Assembly (NCBI GenBank): GCA_003240775.1 | Contig: QFNI01000012.1 | Span: 56,171 to 120,170, forward strand | Origin: Mesorhizobium amorphae | GTDB lineage: Bacteria > Pseudomonadota > Alphaproteobacteria > Rhizobiales > Rhizobiaceae | Length of the DNA stretch: 64,000 nt | Direction: 5' to 3' | Part shown: positions 19,286 through 28,610 of the stretch, one piece after another | How the letters are laid out: every line of letters begins with the position of its first letter | How positions within the stretch are numbered: the first letter of the stretch is position 1 | Position numbers and translations under genes: made by a program | The notes under the pieces: model-generated | What the model was told of the DNA's origin: nothing | The model's database searches: none | What the model saw: the letters and a program-made list of their open reading frames with translations, nothing else

Positions 19286-19906
19286 TCAGGGGGCGAAGAT
19301 CGCCGTTCCCTGCACGGCGTCCTCCAGCATCCGCTCATATTGCCGACGCGGCACGTCGACGGCGCCGAAGCGCTTGAGGTGGTCGGTGGTGAACTGCGTG
19401 TCCAGAAGCACGAAGCCGCGCTCGCGCAGGCGGCCCACAAGGTGCACGAGGCAGACCTTGGACGCGTCCGTCTCGCGCGAGAACATGCTTTCCCCGAAAA
19501 AGGCGCGCCCGAGCGTCACCCCGTAGAGCCCGCCCACCAGCCGGCCCTCCCGCCAGGCTTCGACCGTGTGCGCGTGGCCGAGCGAGAAAAGGGTGCCATA
19601 GGCTTCGCGGATCGGCTCGTTGATCCAGGTCGAGCGCCGCTCGGCGCGCTCTTCCGCGCAGGCCTCGATCACGCCCGCGAAATCCCAGGAGAAGCGGATG
19701 CCGAAATGGCGTTGCCGCACGGCCTTGGCCAGGCTTTTCGGCACGTGGAACCCCTCGTCGAGCGGGATCACGCCGCGCAGCTCCGGCCGGACCCAGAAGA
19801 CCTCCGGGTCATCGGCGCTTTCGGCCATCGGAAACACTCCCGACGCATAGGCGCGCAGGAGCATGTCTGGCGGGATGCGGAAGCCCGGAGCGAGGGGCCG
19901 CGCCAT
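19286..19906 (-). CDS. aat: Leucyl/phenylalanyl-tRNA-protein transferase
   Basis: A 206-residue Aat, which adds Leu or Phe to N-terminal Arg/Lys of proteins and so feeds the ClpS/ClpAP N-end pathway. Diagnostic blocks: GVFPMAESADDPEVFWVRPELRG in part (GVFPMAESADD), YGTLFSLGHAHTVEAW, GGLYGVTLGRAFFGESMFS and LLDTQFTTDHLKRFG. ATG 19906 is used, eight bases after accC ends, so it is probably the last gene of the accB-accC-aat unit. Confidence 0.95.
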   Translation of the reverse strand: MARPLAPGFRIPPDMLLRAYASGVFPMAESADDPEVFWVRPELRGVIPLDEGFHVPKSLAKAVRQRHFGIRFSWDFAGVIEACAEERAERRSTWINEPIREAYGTLFSLGHAHTVEAWREGRLVGGLYGVTLGRAFFGESMFSRETDASKVCLVHLVGRLRERGFVLLDTQFTTDHLKRFGAVDVPRRQYERMLEDAVQGTAIFAP

Positions 19907-19913
19907 GAACCCC

Positions 19914-21257
19914 TCAGCGCTCGCGGGAGAGGTACTTCTCCAGCCAGTGGATGTCGTAGTCGCCGTTGGCGATGTCGGGGTTGCCGACAAGCTCGCGGAA
20001 CAGCGGCAGCGTCGTCTTGATGCCGTCCACCACGAACTCGTCCAGCGCGCGCCTCAGCCGCATCATGCATTCCACGCGGTTGCGCCCGTGCACGATCAGC
20101 TTGCCGATCAGGCTGTCGTAGTAGGGCGGGATGCGATAGCCGGAATAGACGCCGGAATCGACGCGGATGCCGAGGCCCCCCGGCGTGTGGAAGTGGCTGA
20201 TCGTGCCCGGCGAAGGCGTGAAGTTGAACGGGTCTTCCGCGTTGATGCGGCATTCGATCGCGTGGCCCTGGAAGCGCACCTCGTCCTGCCGCACGGAGAG
20301 GCCGGCGCCCGACGCCACACGGATCTGCTCGTGCACGAGGTCGATGCCGGTGATGGCCTCGGTGACGGGGTGCTCCACCTGGAGGCGCGTGTTCATCTCG
20401 ATGAAATAGAACTCGCCGTTCTCATAGAGGAACTCGATCGTGCCAGCGCCCGAATAGCCGAGATCGGCCACGGCCTTGGCGACGATCCCGCCGATCCGCG
20501 CGCGCTCTTCCTCGTTGAGCGCGGGCGAGAAGGCCTCTTCCCATACCTTCTGGTGGCGGCGCTGCAGCGAGCAGTCGCGTTCGCCCAAGTGGATGCCGCC
20601 ACCCTTGCCGTCGCCAAACACCTGGAGCTCGATGTGGCGGGGCTTTTCGAGATATTTCTCGATATAGACCGCGTCGTCGCCGAAGGCGGCACCCGCTTCC
20701 GAGCGCGCGGTGTGCAGCGCTTCCGCCATGTCGGCCTCGGTGCGCGCCACCTTCATGCCGCGCCCGCCGCCGCCGGCGGACGCCTTGACGAGCACGGGAT
20801 AGCCGATCTCGGAGGCGATCTTCTTTGCCTGCACCTCGTCGGTGACCGCGCCGTCCGAGCCCGGCACCACGGGAATGCCCAGGCGCTTGGCCGTGCGCTT
20901 GGCCTCGATCTTGTCGCCCATGATGCGGATGTGGTCACCCGTCGGGCCGATGAAGGTAATGTTGTGGGCGGCGAGGATGTCGGCGAACTTCGCGTTCTCC
21001 GACAAAAAGCCGTAGCCCGGATGCACCGCATCCGCGCCCGTGATCTCGCAGGCCGCCACGATCTGGTGGATGTTGAGGTAAGAGTCGCGCGAGGGCGGCG
21101 GGCCGATGCACACGCTCTCGTCGGCAAGCCGCACATGCATGGCGTCGGCGTCGGCCGTGGAATGCACCACCACGGTCGAGATGCCCAACTCCTTGGCCGC
21201 GCGCAGCACGCGCAGCGCGATCTCGCCGCGGTTGGCGATCAGGATCTTCTGGAACAT
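19914..21257 (-). CDS. accC: Acetyl-CoA carboxylase biotin carboxylase subunit
   Basis: A 447-residue AccC, the ATP-grasp enzyme that carboxylates biotin on AccB. It begins MFQKILIANRGEIALRV and has the glycine-rich KASAGGGGRGMK ATP loop and the EMNTRLQVEHPVTE active-site block with the catalytic R. Full length. It lies 13 bases after accB on the same strand, the standard accBC order, with aroQ upstream. Confidence 0.97.
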   Translation of the reverse strand: MFQKILIANRGEIALRVLRAAKELGISTVVVHSTADADAMHVRLADESVCIGPPPSRDSYLNIHQIVAACEITGADAVHPGYGFLSENAKFADILAAHNITFIGPTGDHIRIMGDKIEAKRTAKRLGIPVVPGSDGAVTDEVQAKKIASEIGYPVLVKASAGGGGRGMKVARTEADMAEALHTARSEAGAAFGDDAVYIEKYLEKPRHIELQVFGDGKGGGIHLGERDCSLQRRHQKVWEEAFSPALNEEERARIGGIVAKAVADLGYSGAGTIEFLYENGEFYFIEMNTRLQVEHPVTEAITGIDLVHEQIRVASGAGLSVRQDEVRFQGHAIECRINAEDPFNFTPSPGTISHFHTPGGLGIRVDSGVYSGYRIPPYYDSLIGKLIVHGRNRVECMMRLRRALDEFVVDGIKTTLPLFRELVGNPDIANGDYDIHWLEKYLSRER

Positions 21258-21270
21258 GCGGCCCCCAACT

Positions 21271-21789
21271 CTACTCGATCACCACGAGCGGCTCGCCATA
21301 TTCCACCGGCTGGGCGTCCTCGCACAGGATCGCCGCGACCTTGCCCGCGCGGGGCGACGGAATCTGGTTCATGGTCTTCATGGCTTCGATGATCAGAAGC
21401 GTCTGGCCTTCCCGCACCGTGTCGCCCACCTCGATGAAGGGCCGCGCGCCGGGCGCGGGCGAAAGATAGGCCGTGCCGACCATGGGCGAGGGCACCGCGT
21501 TGGGGTTGTCGCGTGCCGAGACAGGCGCTGGCGCGGCAGCTGGAGCGGGCGCGGCCTGCATGGGTTGGCTCGGCGCGGGCGCCATGGGCGCATAGCCCTG
21601 CATGGGCTGCACCATCGCCTGCACGGGTGCTGGCTTGCGCGTCACCTTGATCTTCAATTCGCCGTGCTCGACCTCGATCTCAGTGAGGTTGGTGTCGTTG
21701 AGGATGTTCGCGAGGTCGCGGACCAGGGCCTGATCGATGCCACTTTGTGCAGGGCCGGCCTTTTCTTGGCCGGGCTTCTCGGTCGACAT
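21271..21789 (-). CDS. accB: Biotin carboxyl carrier protein of acetyl-CoA carboxylase
   Basis: A 172-residue AccB. The N-terminal helix (residues 15-50) is followed by an alanine/proline-rich linker and the C-terminal biotinyl domain. The biotinylated lysine lies in IEAMKTMNQI, and the thumb region and final EYGEPLVVIE are present. It precedes accC by 13 bases; aroQ ends 25 bases upstream of its start. The aroQ-accB-accC order is common in alphaproteobacteria. Confidence 0.97.
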   Translation of the reverse strand: MSTEKPGQEKAGPAQSGIDQALVRDLANILNDTNLTEIEVEHGELKIKVTRKPAPVQAMVQPMQGYAPMAPAPSQPMQAAPAPAAAPAPVSARDNPNAVPSPMVGTAYLSPAPGARPFIEVGDTVREGQTLLIIEAMKTMNQIPSPRAGKVAAILCEDAQPVEYGEPLVVIE

Positions 21790-21814
21790 GGGGGAGCCTT
21801 CTTTTCTTTGATTG

Positions 21815-22249
21815 CTAGAGGCGCGCTTGGAGCGCCTGGATGGCGAGCCGGTAGCCGAGCGGCCCGAGCCCGCAGATCACGCCGACAACGGCGGGCGAGG
21901 TCATGGTCTTGTGGCGGAACGGCTCACGCGCGTGGATGTTCGACAGGTGCACCTCGATCACAGGCAGCGGCGCCACCGCCCGGATGGCGTCGTGCAGCGC
22001 GATGGAAGTGTGGCCGTAGGCGCCCGGATTGATCACGATGCCGCCGGCAGCGTCTGCCGCCTCGTGGATCCAGTCCACCAGCACGCCCTCGTGGTTGGTC
22101 TGGCGGAAGTCGACGGCAAGCGACAACTCCTCGCCCGCCTTGCGGCAATCCTCGCCGATCGACTGAAGCGTGGCCGAGCCATAGATGCCCGGCTCGCGCT
22201 TGCCGAGCATGTTGAGGTTGGGACCGTTGAGGACGAAGATCGCGGTCAA
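21815..22249 (-). CDS. aroQ: Type II 3-dehydroquinate dehydratase
   Basis: A 144-residue AroQ of the shikimate pathway. The catalytic tyrosine region is LNGPNLNMLGKREPGIYG, followed by RQTNHEGVLVDWIHEA and the INPGAYGHTSIALHDAI block, then EVHLSNIHAREPFRH with the catalytic His. Normal dodecameric-family length. First gene of the aroQ-accB-accC-aat run, with an 82-base gap to the DsbA-like gene upstream. Confidence 0.97.
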   Translation of the reverse strand: MTAIFVLNGPNLNMLGKREPGIYGSATLQSIGEDCRKAGEELSLAVDFRQTNHEGVLVDWIHEAADAAGGIVINPGAYGHTSIALHDAIRAVAPLPVIEVHLSNIHAREPFRHKTMTSPAVVGVICGLGPLGYRLAIQALQARL

Positions 22250-22331
22250 GCCGTGGGTTCCTCCGCGCCATTCGCGCGCGAAGGGCTTCTATACTCACGC
22301 ATGGCGCAAGCGCAAAGTTTCTCTCGCACCC

Positions 22332-23108
22332 TCAGCAGGTGCCGGCGTCGGTGCAGGCGCGCACTTCGGCCACCTTCTCGCGCATCACGTCCAAGCCGAG
22401 CGCGCCAGAGACCACCTGGTCGCCCATCACGTAAGCGGGCGTGCCGTTGATGCCCAGCCGGTTGGCGAGTTCGTAGGTCTGCTGGAACGCCGCCATGATG
22501 GCGGGGTCTTCCATCGCTTCGCGCAGCTTCGCTTCGTCCGCGCCCAGCGAGACCGCAAGCTCGATGGCCGAAGCCTCGCCCGCGCGGCCTTCCGAGCCGA
22601 GCAGGCGCTTGTGGAACTCGCCATACTTCTCCGGCATCAGCGAGCGGAAGGCCATGGAAACGAGATGCGCTTTCTGCGAGTCGGGGCCGAGGATCGGGAA
22701 TTCCTTGAGCACCACGCGAAGGTCCGGGTCGGACGCCGCGAGCGCCTGCATGTCGGGCAGTGCCTGGCGGCAGAAACCGCAATTGTAATCGTAGAACTCG
22801 ACCACCGTGGTCTTGCCGTTGGGGTTGCCGATCACGCCGTCCAGAGCCGAATCGAAGATCTCCGCCTTGGAAGCGCGGATGGCGTCGACGGAAGCCAGGC
22901 GCTGGGCCGCTTCCTGCTTCTTCTCCAGCTCGGCCTGCACCTCGATCATGATCTCGGGGTTGGCGAGCAGATATTCGCGGATGATCGTCTCGACCTGGGC
23001 GCGGTCGAGCGCCTCCTGCGCCGCCGCGGGCTCGGTGCGGATGCCCGAAACCACGCCTGCGATCGCCAAGGAGGCGAGGGCCGCTCCCACGAACCACTTT
23101 CTTGTCAT
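22332..23108 (-). CDS. DsbA-family thiol-disulfide oxidoreductase (secreted)
   Basis: A 258-residue protein with a signal peptide (about residues 1-32) and a helical region. The DsbA-type thioredoxin domain has the CGFC active site in YDYNCGFCRQALPD (about residue 115) and the cis-proline loop GINGTPAYVMG. The arrangement matches the Com1/ScsC-like DsbA group. A further cysteine pair (RACTDAGTC) sits at the very C terminus. ATG 23108 is used. The M48 protease lies 27 bases upstream on the same strand. Confidence 0.9.
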   Translation of the reverse strand: MTRKWFVGAALASLAIAGVVSGIRTEPAAAQEALDRAQVETIIREYLLANPEIMIEVQAELEKKQEAAQRLASVDAIRASKAEIFDSALDGVIGNPNGKTTVVEFYDYNCGFCRQALPDMQALAASDPDLRVVLKEFPILGPDSQKAHLVSMAFRSLMPEKYGEFHKRLLGSEGRAGEASAIELAVSLGADEAKLREAMEDPAIMAAFQQTYELANRLGINGTPAYVMGDQVVSGALGLDVMREKVAEVRACTDAGTC

Positions 23109-23135
23109 GCCGTGTTTCCCCGCCTTCAAGGCGCG

Positions 23136-24548
23136 TCAGCCGCGCTTGGGCTGACGAAAGCTGATGATGTCCTGCGCGCGCAGCCAGCCCGGCGAGCCGC
23201 GCTTCATCTTCTGCTGGGCGCGGCCTGCGAAGATCTTGGCCTCGCGGATCGATCCTCGATAAAAGTGCGCGTCGGCCGAGGCAAGCTCGGACTCCGCCAC
23301 ATTGCCGAGCTGGCCGTGCGCCTGCGCCAGAAGCTCGTAGCCCGCGACGTTCTCGCGGTCGCGCTCGAGCGCCTTGGTGACGGCGCCGACCGCCTTTTCG
23401 AGCGAGGCGCGGTCGCCCGTCGCGACCAGCGCATTGGCATAGCCGAACTGGATCGTGCTGGACTTCGCCTTGTCGAGCGACATCGCCTTGGCATAGGCGG
23501 CAGCGGCTTCCGCGGGCTTGCGCGCCTTCATCAAGACGTCGCCGCGAAGCTCCTGGAAATAGGGGTTCTTGGGATGCTGCTTGACGAGCGCGTCCGCCTT
23601 GGCGAGTGCTGCGCGCGGCTGGCCGTTGAGATAGGTGTTGAGCGCGTCGGCATAGGCGGTCGCTTCCGTGCCGCTTTGCGCGTTGCGCAGCAGGCGGCTC
23701 GCGGGAGCAGCCCCTTGCGTGAAGGCCGCGATCTTCGCGCGCATCATGTCGTGGCGCTGCTGCAGCTCGGGCGAATCCGTCTTTTCGAAGAAGCGGCTCT
23801 TTTCGGCCAGGTTCTGCAGGTTCGCGATGCGCTCGCGCGGCATCGGGTGGCTGACCCGGTAGGGGTCTGCCCGCGTGCCCGAAAGCGAGAGCGCGCTCTG
23901 GAAGCGCTGGAAGGTCTTGAGCATGCCCCGCGCCGACTGGCCGGTCTTTTCCAGATAGGTGACGGCGGAGCGGTCGGCCGTCACTTCCTCGCCGCGCTGG
24001 TAGGAAAGCAGGCCGCGCCGCGCGAACTCGCCGCCGCCGGCCGCGATGCCCGCGCCCATCTTGGCGACTTCGCCTTCGCCGGCTGCGGCACCCGCTGCGA
24101 TCGCGCCCGCGCCCAAGAGCGCTGCGATGATGGCGGTCGTCTGCGCGCGGTCGAGCTGCTGGCGCAGGCGCTCCTGGTGGTTGCCCGCGAGGTGGCCCGC
24201 CTCGTGCGCGATCACGCCGATGATCTCGTTGGGCGTCTCGGCCTGCATCAGCGCGCCCGTGTTGATGAACATGCGCCGCCCCGACACGAAGGCGTTGAAG
24301 CGGGAGTCGTTGACCAAAATGATCTGGAGGTCGGGGTTCAACCCCGCCGCCTTGAAGATCGGCCGCGCATATTCGCGCAGCAGCGCCTCGATCTCGGCAT
24401 CGCGCACCACCGCGACCCGACCCCCTTGCGCTTCTGCGGGCAGGGCCGCGCCGAGCGCGATCGTTGCGGAAAGCGCCAGCGGCGCGAGGCGGCGGAGGAG
24501 GGGAGCGAGCGCGGTCATCGCCTTGTGGACGCCACACCATTCGGGCAT
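23136..24548 (-). CDS. M48 family metalloprotease with TPR tail (BepA-like)
   Basis: A 470-residue periplasmic protease. After the signal peptide (hydrophobic core LAPLALSATIALGAALPA), the M48 domain holds the zinc motif IAHEAGHLAGNH (about residue 135) and the third ligand region EVTADRSAVTYLEKTG. The C-terminal 200 residues are TPR-like helices (PYFQELRGDVLMKARKPAEA and similar). This is the BepA/YfgC arrangement, which handles outer-membrane protein quality control. ATG 24548 has GGAGAGG eight bases upstream; ATG 24518 is possible too. Confidence 0.9.
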   Translation of the reverse strand: MPEWCGVHKAMTALAPLLRRLAPLALSATIALGAALPAEAQGGRVAVVRDAEIEALLREYARPIFKAAGLNPDLQIILVNDSRFNAFVSGRRMFINTGALMQAETPNEIIGVIAHEAGHLAGNHQERLRQQLDRAQTTAIIAALLGAGAIAAGAAAGEGEVAKMGAGIAAGGGEFARRGLLSYQRGEEVTADRSAVTYLEKTGQSARGMLKTFQRFQSALSLSGTRADPYRVSHPMPRERIANLQNLAEKSRFFEKTDSPELQQRHDMMRAKIAAFTQGAAPASRLLRNAQSGTEATAYADALNTYLNGQPRAALAKADALVKQHPKNPYFQELRGDVLMKARKPAEAAAAYAKAMSLDKAKSSTIQFGYANALVATGDRASLEKAVGAVTKALERDRENVAGYELLAQAHGQLGNVAESELASADAHFYRGSIREAKIFAGRAQQKMKRGSPGWLRAQDIISFRQPKRG

Positions 24549-24580
24549 TTGTGCGGCCTCTCCACCAGTCGAGGTCTTCG

Positions 24581-25732
24581 TTGATCGCACTTTCGCGTCG
24601 CGGAACGGTCGAGCCGTTCCATGCCATGGACATCCTCGCCGAGGCGAACCGCCTGCGCGCAGGGGGACAGCGCGTGGTCTCGATGGCGGTCGGTCAGCCC
24701 TCCGACCCCGCCCCGCAGGCCGTGCGCGATGCGGCCGCCCGCGCGCTCGGCCACGGCGCCATCGGCTACACCGACGCGCTGGGGCTGGCAGACCTGCGCG
24801 AGGCCATAGCCGCGCATTACCGCGAGCACTACGGTATCGCGGTGTCGCCCGGCCGGGTCGTGGTGACCACGGGTTCCTCCGCCGGCTTCAACTTGGCCTT
24901 TCTTGCCATGTTCGACGCAGGCGACCGCGTGGCCATCGCGAGCCCCGGCTATCCCGCCTATCGCAACATCATGCGCGCGCTCGGTCTCGATGTCGTGGAG
25001 GTGGAACTCGACGGCGCGCCGTTCCTCGACGCCGACCACCTGCGCGCGGCCCATGCCGAAAAGCCGTTGCGCGGCCTGCTCTTCGCAAGCCCCGCCAACC
25101 CCACGGGCGCAGCCCTGCCGCCCGAAGCGCTCGCGCACCTGCTCGACACCGCGCGCGAGCTCGGCATCGCCGTCATCTCCGACGAGATCTACCACCGCCT
25201 CAACCATGCGGGCCCCGACACGACCGCGCTCGCCTTCGACGATGAGGCGGTGATCATCAACTCGTTCTCGAAATACTACTGCATGACGGGCTGGCGCATC
25301 GGCTGGATGGTGGTGCCGGAAGGCATGGTGCGCGCGGTCGAACGCATCGCCCAGAGCCTCTACATCTCCGCGCCAGAGCTGTCGCAGCGCGCGGCCATCG
25401 AAGCCTTCGGCGCCAGCGCGGAGCTTGAAGCGGTGAAGCAGCGCTATGCCCGCAGCCGCGCGCTTCTCCAGACCGGGCTGCCGGCGCTCGGCTTCCGCTT
25501 CGCGGCGCCCATGGACGGCGCCTTCTACGCCTATTGCGATGTGTCGGGCCTGTCCAACGACAGCATGGAGTTCGCCAAGCGGATGCTGCGCGAGGCAGGC
25601 GTTGCCGCCACGCCGGGCGCGGCTTTCGACACCCGCTCGGGCGCCCGCTTCATGCGGTTTTCCTATGCCGGCAGCGATGCCGATGTCAGCGAAGCGCTGA
25701 GCCGCATGGGGAGTTGGTTGAACGGCAACTGA
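24581..25732 (+). CDS. Class I/II aminotransferase (PLP-dependent)
   Basis: A 383-residue fold-type I aminotransferase. Seen: VSMAVGQPSDPAP at the N terminus, TTGSSAGFNLAF, SPANPTGAAL, VISDEIYHRL, and the PLP lysine in NSFSKYYCMTGWRIGW, with the C-terminal RFSYAG arginine block. Probably acts on aspartate or aromatic/hydrophobic amino acids; the exact substrate is not decidable. TTG 24581, with GAGG six bases upstream, gives the normal length. Divergent from the M48 gene by 32 bases. Confidence 0.9.
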   Translation: MIALSRRGTVEPFHAMDILAEANRLRAGGQRVVSMAVGQPSDPAPQAVRDAAARALGHGAIGYTDALGLADLREAIAAHYREHYGIAVSPGRVVVTTGSSAGFNLAFLAMFDAGDRVAIASPGYPAYRNIMRALGLDVVEVELDGAPFLDADHLRAAHAEKPLRGLLFASPANPTGAALPPEALAHLLDTARELGIAVISDEIYHRLNHAGPDTTALAFDDEAVIINSFSKYYCMTGWRIGWMVVPEGMVRAVERIAQSLYISAPELSQRAAIEAFGASAELEAVKQRYARSRALLQTGLPALGFRFAAPMDGAFYAYCDVSGLSNDSMEFAKRMLREAGVAATPGAAFDTRSGARFMRFSYAGSDADVSEALSRMGSWLNGN

Positions 25733-25760
25733 CCGCCGCACCGCATCGAAAAGCCAACAA

Positions 25761-25792
25761 AAAAGCCGGGCGCAAGGCCCGGCTTTTTCGTG
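25761..25792. terminator. Bidirectional intrinsic terminator
   Basis: Ten-bp stem AAAAGCCGGG (25761-25770) with CCCGGCTTTT (25778-25787), flanked by A and T runs on both sides. It lies between the convergent aminotransferase gene and rne and can serve both. Confidence 0.9.
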
Positions 25793-25805
25793 TTCGGCTC
25801 TTCGA

Positions 25806-28610
25806 TCAGAAGAAGCTCTTGCGCTGCCACCAGCCGCCGCGCTTGGGCGCGGCGCCTTCGTCGGTCGCAACCTCGCTCGCGCCGGTGGAGGACACCACGG
25901 GCTCGGTGCCGCCATTCGTGTCGGCATCCGCGCGGCGGCGGTTGGAGCGAGCGCGGGCGGGTGCCGCCTCGGTCTCGATCGGCGTCTCGGCTTCGGGCGC
26001 CTGCGGCAGTTCGATCGCCGCCGTCACAACAGGCTCGGACGCGGAGAGCGGCACGGCGGGTGCTTCCACCTCTTCGGAGACCGCGTCTTCGACGGGTGCC
26101 TCTTCGGCGGCCGCAGGCTGTTCCGCCTCGACGGAGACGGCTTCCACCGTCTCGATCACTTCGCCGGCCGGAGCGGCATCCCCCTCAGCCTCGTCCGACG
26201 CGCCGGCCTCGATGGCCGTCTCGTCGTCGCGACGGTTGCGACGGCCGCCGCGCTTGCCGCGACGGCGCTTCTTGCCTTCGCCATCGGCATGCGCGGCTCC
26301 GTCCTCGCCGGACGCCGCCTGCTCGCCTTCGGCCTCGTCTTCGTCCTCGCTGTCCCCGTCGGCTGCTGCCGACACGGCATCGCCGGCTGCGCCCTGCTCA
26401 CGGTCGCGACCGCCGCCACGGCGGCGGCGGCGGCGCTTGCGCTTGCGGTCGCCATTGCCTTCGGAGCCTTCGCCGGCTTCCGCGTCGTCCTGCTCGTCCG
26501 CGGCCTCGACGACCTCGTCTTCCTCGGCCTCCACCTCGATCTCGGCTTCATCCTCGATCTCGGGCGCGATCGGCGGGGTGGTGGGCTGCACCACCTCGAT
26601 CGGCTCGGGCTTGTCGGCGACGGCGCCGCGCAGGATCACGTAATGCTGCGAGCCGACCGTCTCGTCGGCTTCGAGCGTGATCGTCACGCCGAAGCGCTTC
26701 TCGAAGTCGGCCAGCGTCGAGCGCTTGTGGTTGAGCACGTAGAAAGCGGTGTGCATGGGCGTGCGCACCGTGATGTGGTTGCGCGCGTCCTTGAGCAGGA
26801 ACTCCTCGATCGCCCGGATGACGAGCAGCGCAACGGAAGAGTCCGAGCGCACATGGCCCGTGCCGCCGCAATGCGGGCAGGGCTTCATGCTCGAGTCGTT
26901 CTTCAGGCAGTCCTTGATCTTCTTCTCGACCGCGCGGTTGTTGCGGTTCTCCTCCATGTCGATGAAGTCGATCACGATGAGACCCGCGAGGTCGCGCAGG
27001 CGGAGCTGGCGGGCAACCTCTTCGGCCGCTTCCAGGTTGGTGTGAAGGGCCGTGTCCTCGATCGAGTGCTCGCGCGTCGAGCGGCCCGAGTTCACGTCGA
27101 TGGAAACCAGCGCTTCCGTCTGGTTGATGATGATGTAGCCGCCCGACTTCAGCGTCACCTGCGGCTGGAGCATCCGGTCGAGCTGGCTCTCGATGCCGGC
27201 GCGCGCGAAGATGGGGGTGGGGTCGCGATAGGGCTGAACCACCTTGGCGTGGCTCGGCATCAGGAGGCGCATGAAGTCCTTGGCCTCGCGGTAGCCCTCG
27301 TCGCCCGCCACCAGGATCTCGTCGATCTCCTTGTTGTAGAGATCGCGCACCGAGCGCTTGATGAGCGAGCCTTCCTCGTAGACGAGCGCGGGCGCGGTCG
27401 AGCGCAGCGTCAGCGTGCGCACGGTCTCCCACATGCGCATCAGATATTCGTAGTCGCGCTTGATCTCGGGCTTGGTGCGGTTTTCGCCTGCGGTGCGCAG
27501 GATCACGCCCATGCCCTGCGGCACGTCGAGATCCTTCACCACGTCCTTGAGGCGCTTGCGGTCGGCTGCGTTGGTGATCTTGCGCGAGATGCCGCCACCG
27601 CGCGCGGTGTTGGGCATCAAGACCGAGTAGCGGCCTGCGAGCGACAGGTAGGTGGTGAGAGCCGCGCCCTTGTTGCCGCGCTCTTCCTTTACGACCTGCA
27701 CGAGCAGGATCTGGCGGCGCTTGATGACTTCCTGGATCTTGTAGTGGCGGCGGGGCGTGCGGCGGCGCTCGCGCACTTCTTCCAGCGCGTCCTCGGCGCC
27801 CACCGATTCGATCTCGCCCTCGTCGGAGTGCGAGGCGGGAACTTCCTCGATCTCGTTCTGGAGCGGCTCGGGCGCGTCGGCCAGCTGCTCGGGCGCCACG
27901 GCTTCGGAGACCACCTCGTCCTCGACCGACATCGGGATGGTCTTGTTCTCGCCGTCCTCGTCGCCTTCGGGCGCTGCCGCCTGGGGCGCCTCGCGCTCGC
28001 TGTCGGCTTCCTCGACCGGCTGGTCGGCGCGCTCGGTCAGCGAGTCTTCTGCGGGCGCAACCGCGTCGCCTGCTTCGGAAACCGCGGTTTCCTCAGCGTC
28101 AGTCGAAACGGTCTCGCCCGTGTCCAGGCTTTCGCCATGCGCCTCGAAGGCTTCGATGGAGACGAGTTCCTCGCCGCTCTCGCTTTCGGAAGCCGCTTCC
28201 TCGCCGCCGTTTTCGCCGGCGCCCGAGGCCTGTGCCTCGTCGCGGCGGTTCTTGCCGCCGCGGCGCTTGCGGCGGCGGCCGTTGCGCTCCTCGCCGTCCT
28301 CGTCGTCCTCGTCCTCATGCGCTTCGGCTTCAGCGCGCAGCAGCGCCTGCCGGTCAGCGACCGGGATCTGGTAGTAGTCGGGATGGATTTCGGAGAAGGC
28401 CAGGAAGCCGTGGCGATTGCCGCCATATTCCACGAAAGCCGCCTGAAGCGACGGCTCGACGCGCGTGACGCGCGCCAGGTAGATGTTTCCGCGAAGTTGC
28501 TTTTTGTCCTGCGACTCGAAGTCGAATTCTTCGATGCGGCTACCGCGTGTGACGACGACCCGTGTTTCCTCCCGGTGGGAGGCGTCGATCAGCATTTTGT
28601 TGTTGGGCAT
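25806..28610 (-). CDS. rne: Ribonuclease E
   Basis: A 934-residue RNase E. The N-terminal S1 domain (GNIYLARVTRVEPSLQAAFV) carries a long acidic, lysine/arginine-rich insertion (about residues 90-280), typical of alphaproteobacterial RNase E. The 5' sensor and DNase-I-like catalytic part follow, with SIDVNSGRST and IVIDFIDMEENRN, and the zinc-link CPHCGGTG. The C-terminal 270 residues are disordered, alternating basic RNA-binding patches and acidic runs, and end in RGGWWQRKSFF. In Caulobacter a similar C-terminal GWW peptide binds PNPase, so a degradosome role is likely. Confidence 0.95.
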   Translation of the reverse strand: MPNNKMLIDASHREETRVVVTRGSRIEEFDFESQDKKQLRGNIYLARVTRVEPSLQAAFVEYGGNRHGFLAFSEIHPDYYQIPVADRQALLRAEAEAHEDEDDEDGEERNGRRRKRRGGKNRRDEAQASGAGENGGEEAASESESGEELVSIEAFEAHGESLDTGETVSTDAEETAVSEAGDAVAPAEDSLTERADQPVEEADSEREAPQAAAPEGDEDGENKTIPMSVEDEVVSEAVAPEQLADAPEPLQNEIEEVPASHSDEGEIESVGAEDALEEVRERRRTPRRHYKIQEVIKRRQILLVQVVKEERGNKGAALTTYLSLAGRYSVLMPNTARGGGISRKITNAADRKRLKDVVKDLDVPQGMGVILRTAGENRTKPEIKRDYEYLMRMWETVRTLTLRSTAPALVYEEGSLIKRSVRDLYNKEIDEILVAGDEGYREAKDFMRLLMPSHAKVVQPYRDPTPIFARAGIESQLDRMLQPQVTLKSGGYIIINQTEALVSIDVNSGRSTREHSIEDTALHTNLEAAEEVARQLRLRDLAGLIVIDFIDMEENRNNRAVEKKIKDCLKNDSSMKPCPHCGGTGHVRSDSSVALLVIRAIEEFLLKDARNHITVRTPMHTAFYVLNHKRSTLADFEKRFGVTITLEADETVGSQHYVILRGAVADKPEPIEVVQPTTPPIAPEIEDEAEIEVEAEEDEVVEAADEQDDAEAGEGSEGNGDRKRKRRRRRRGGGRDREQGAAGDAVSAAADGDSEDEDEAEGEQAASGEDGAAHADGEGKKRRRGKRGGRRNRRDDETAIEAGASDEAEGDAAPAGEVIETVEAVSVEAEQPAAAEEAPVEDAVSEEVEAPAVPLSASEPVVTAAIELPQAPEAETPIETEAAPARARSNRRRADADTNGGTEPVVSSTGASEVATDEGAAPKRGGWWQRKSFF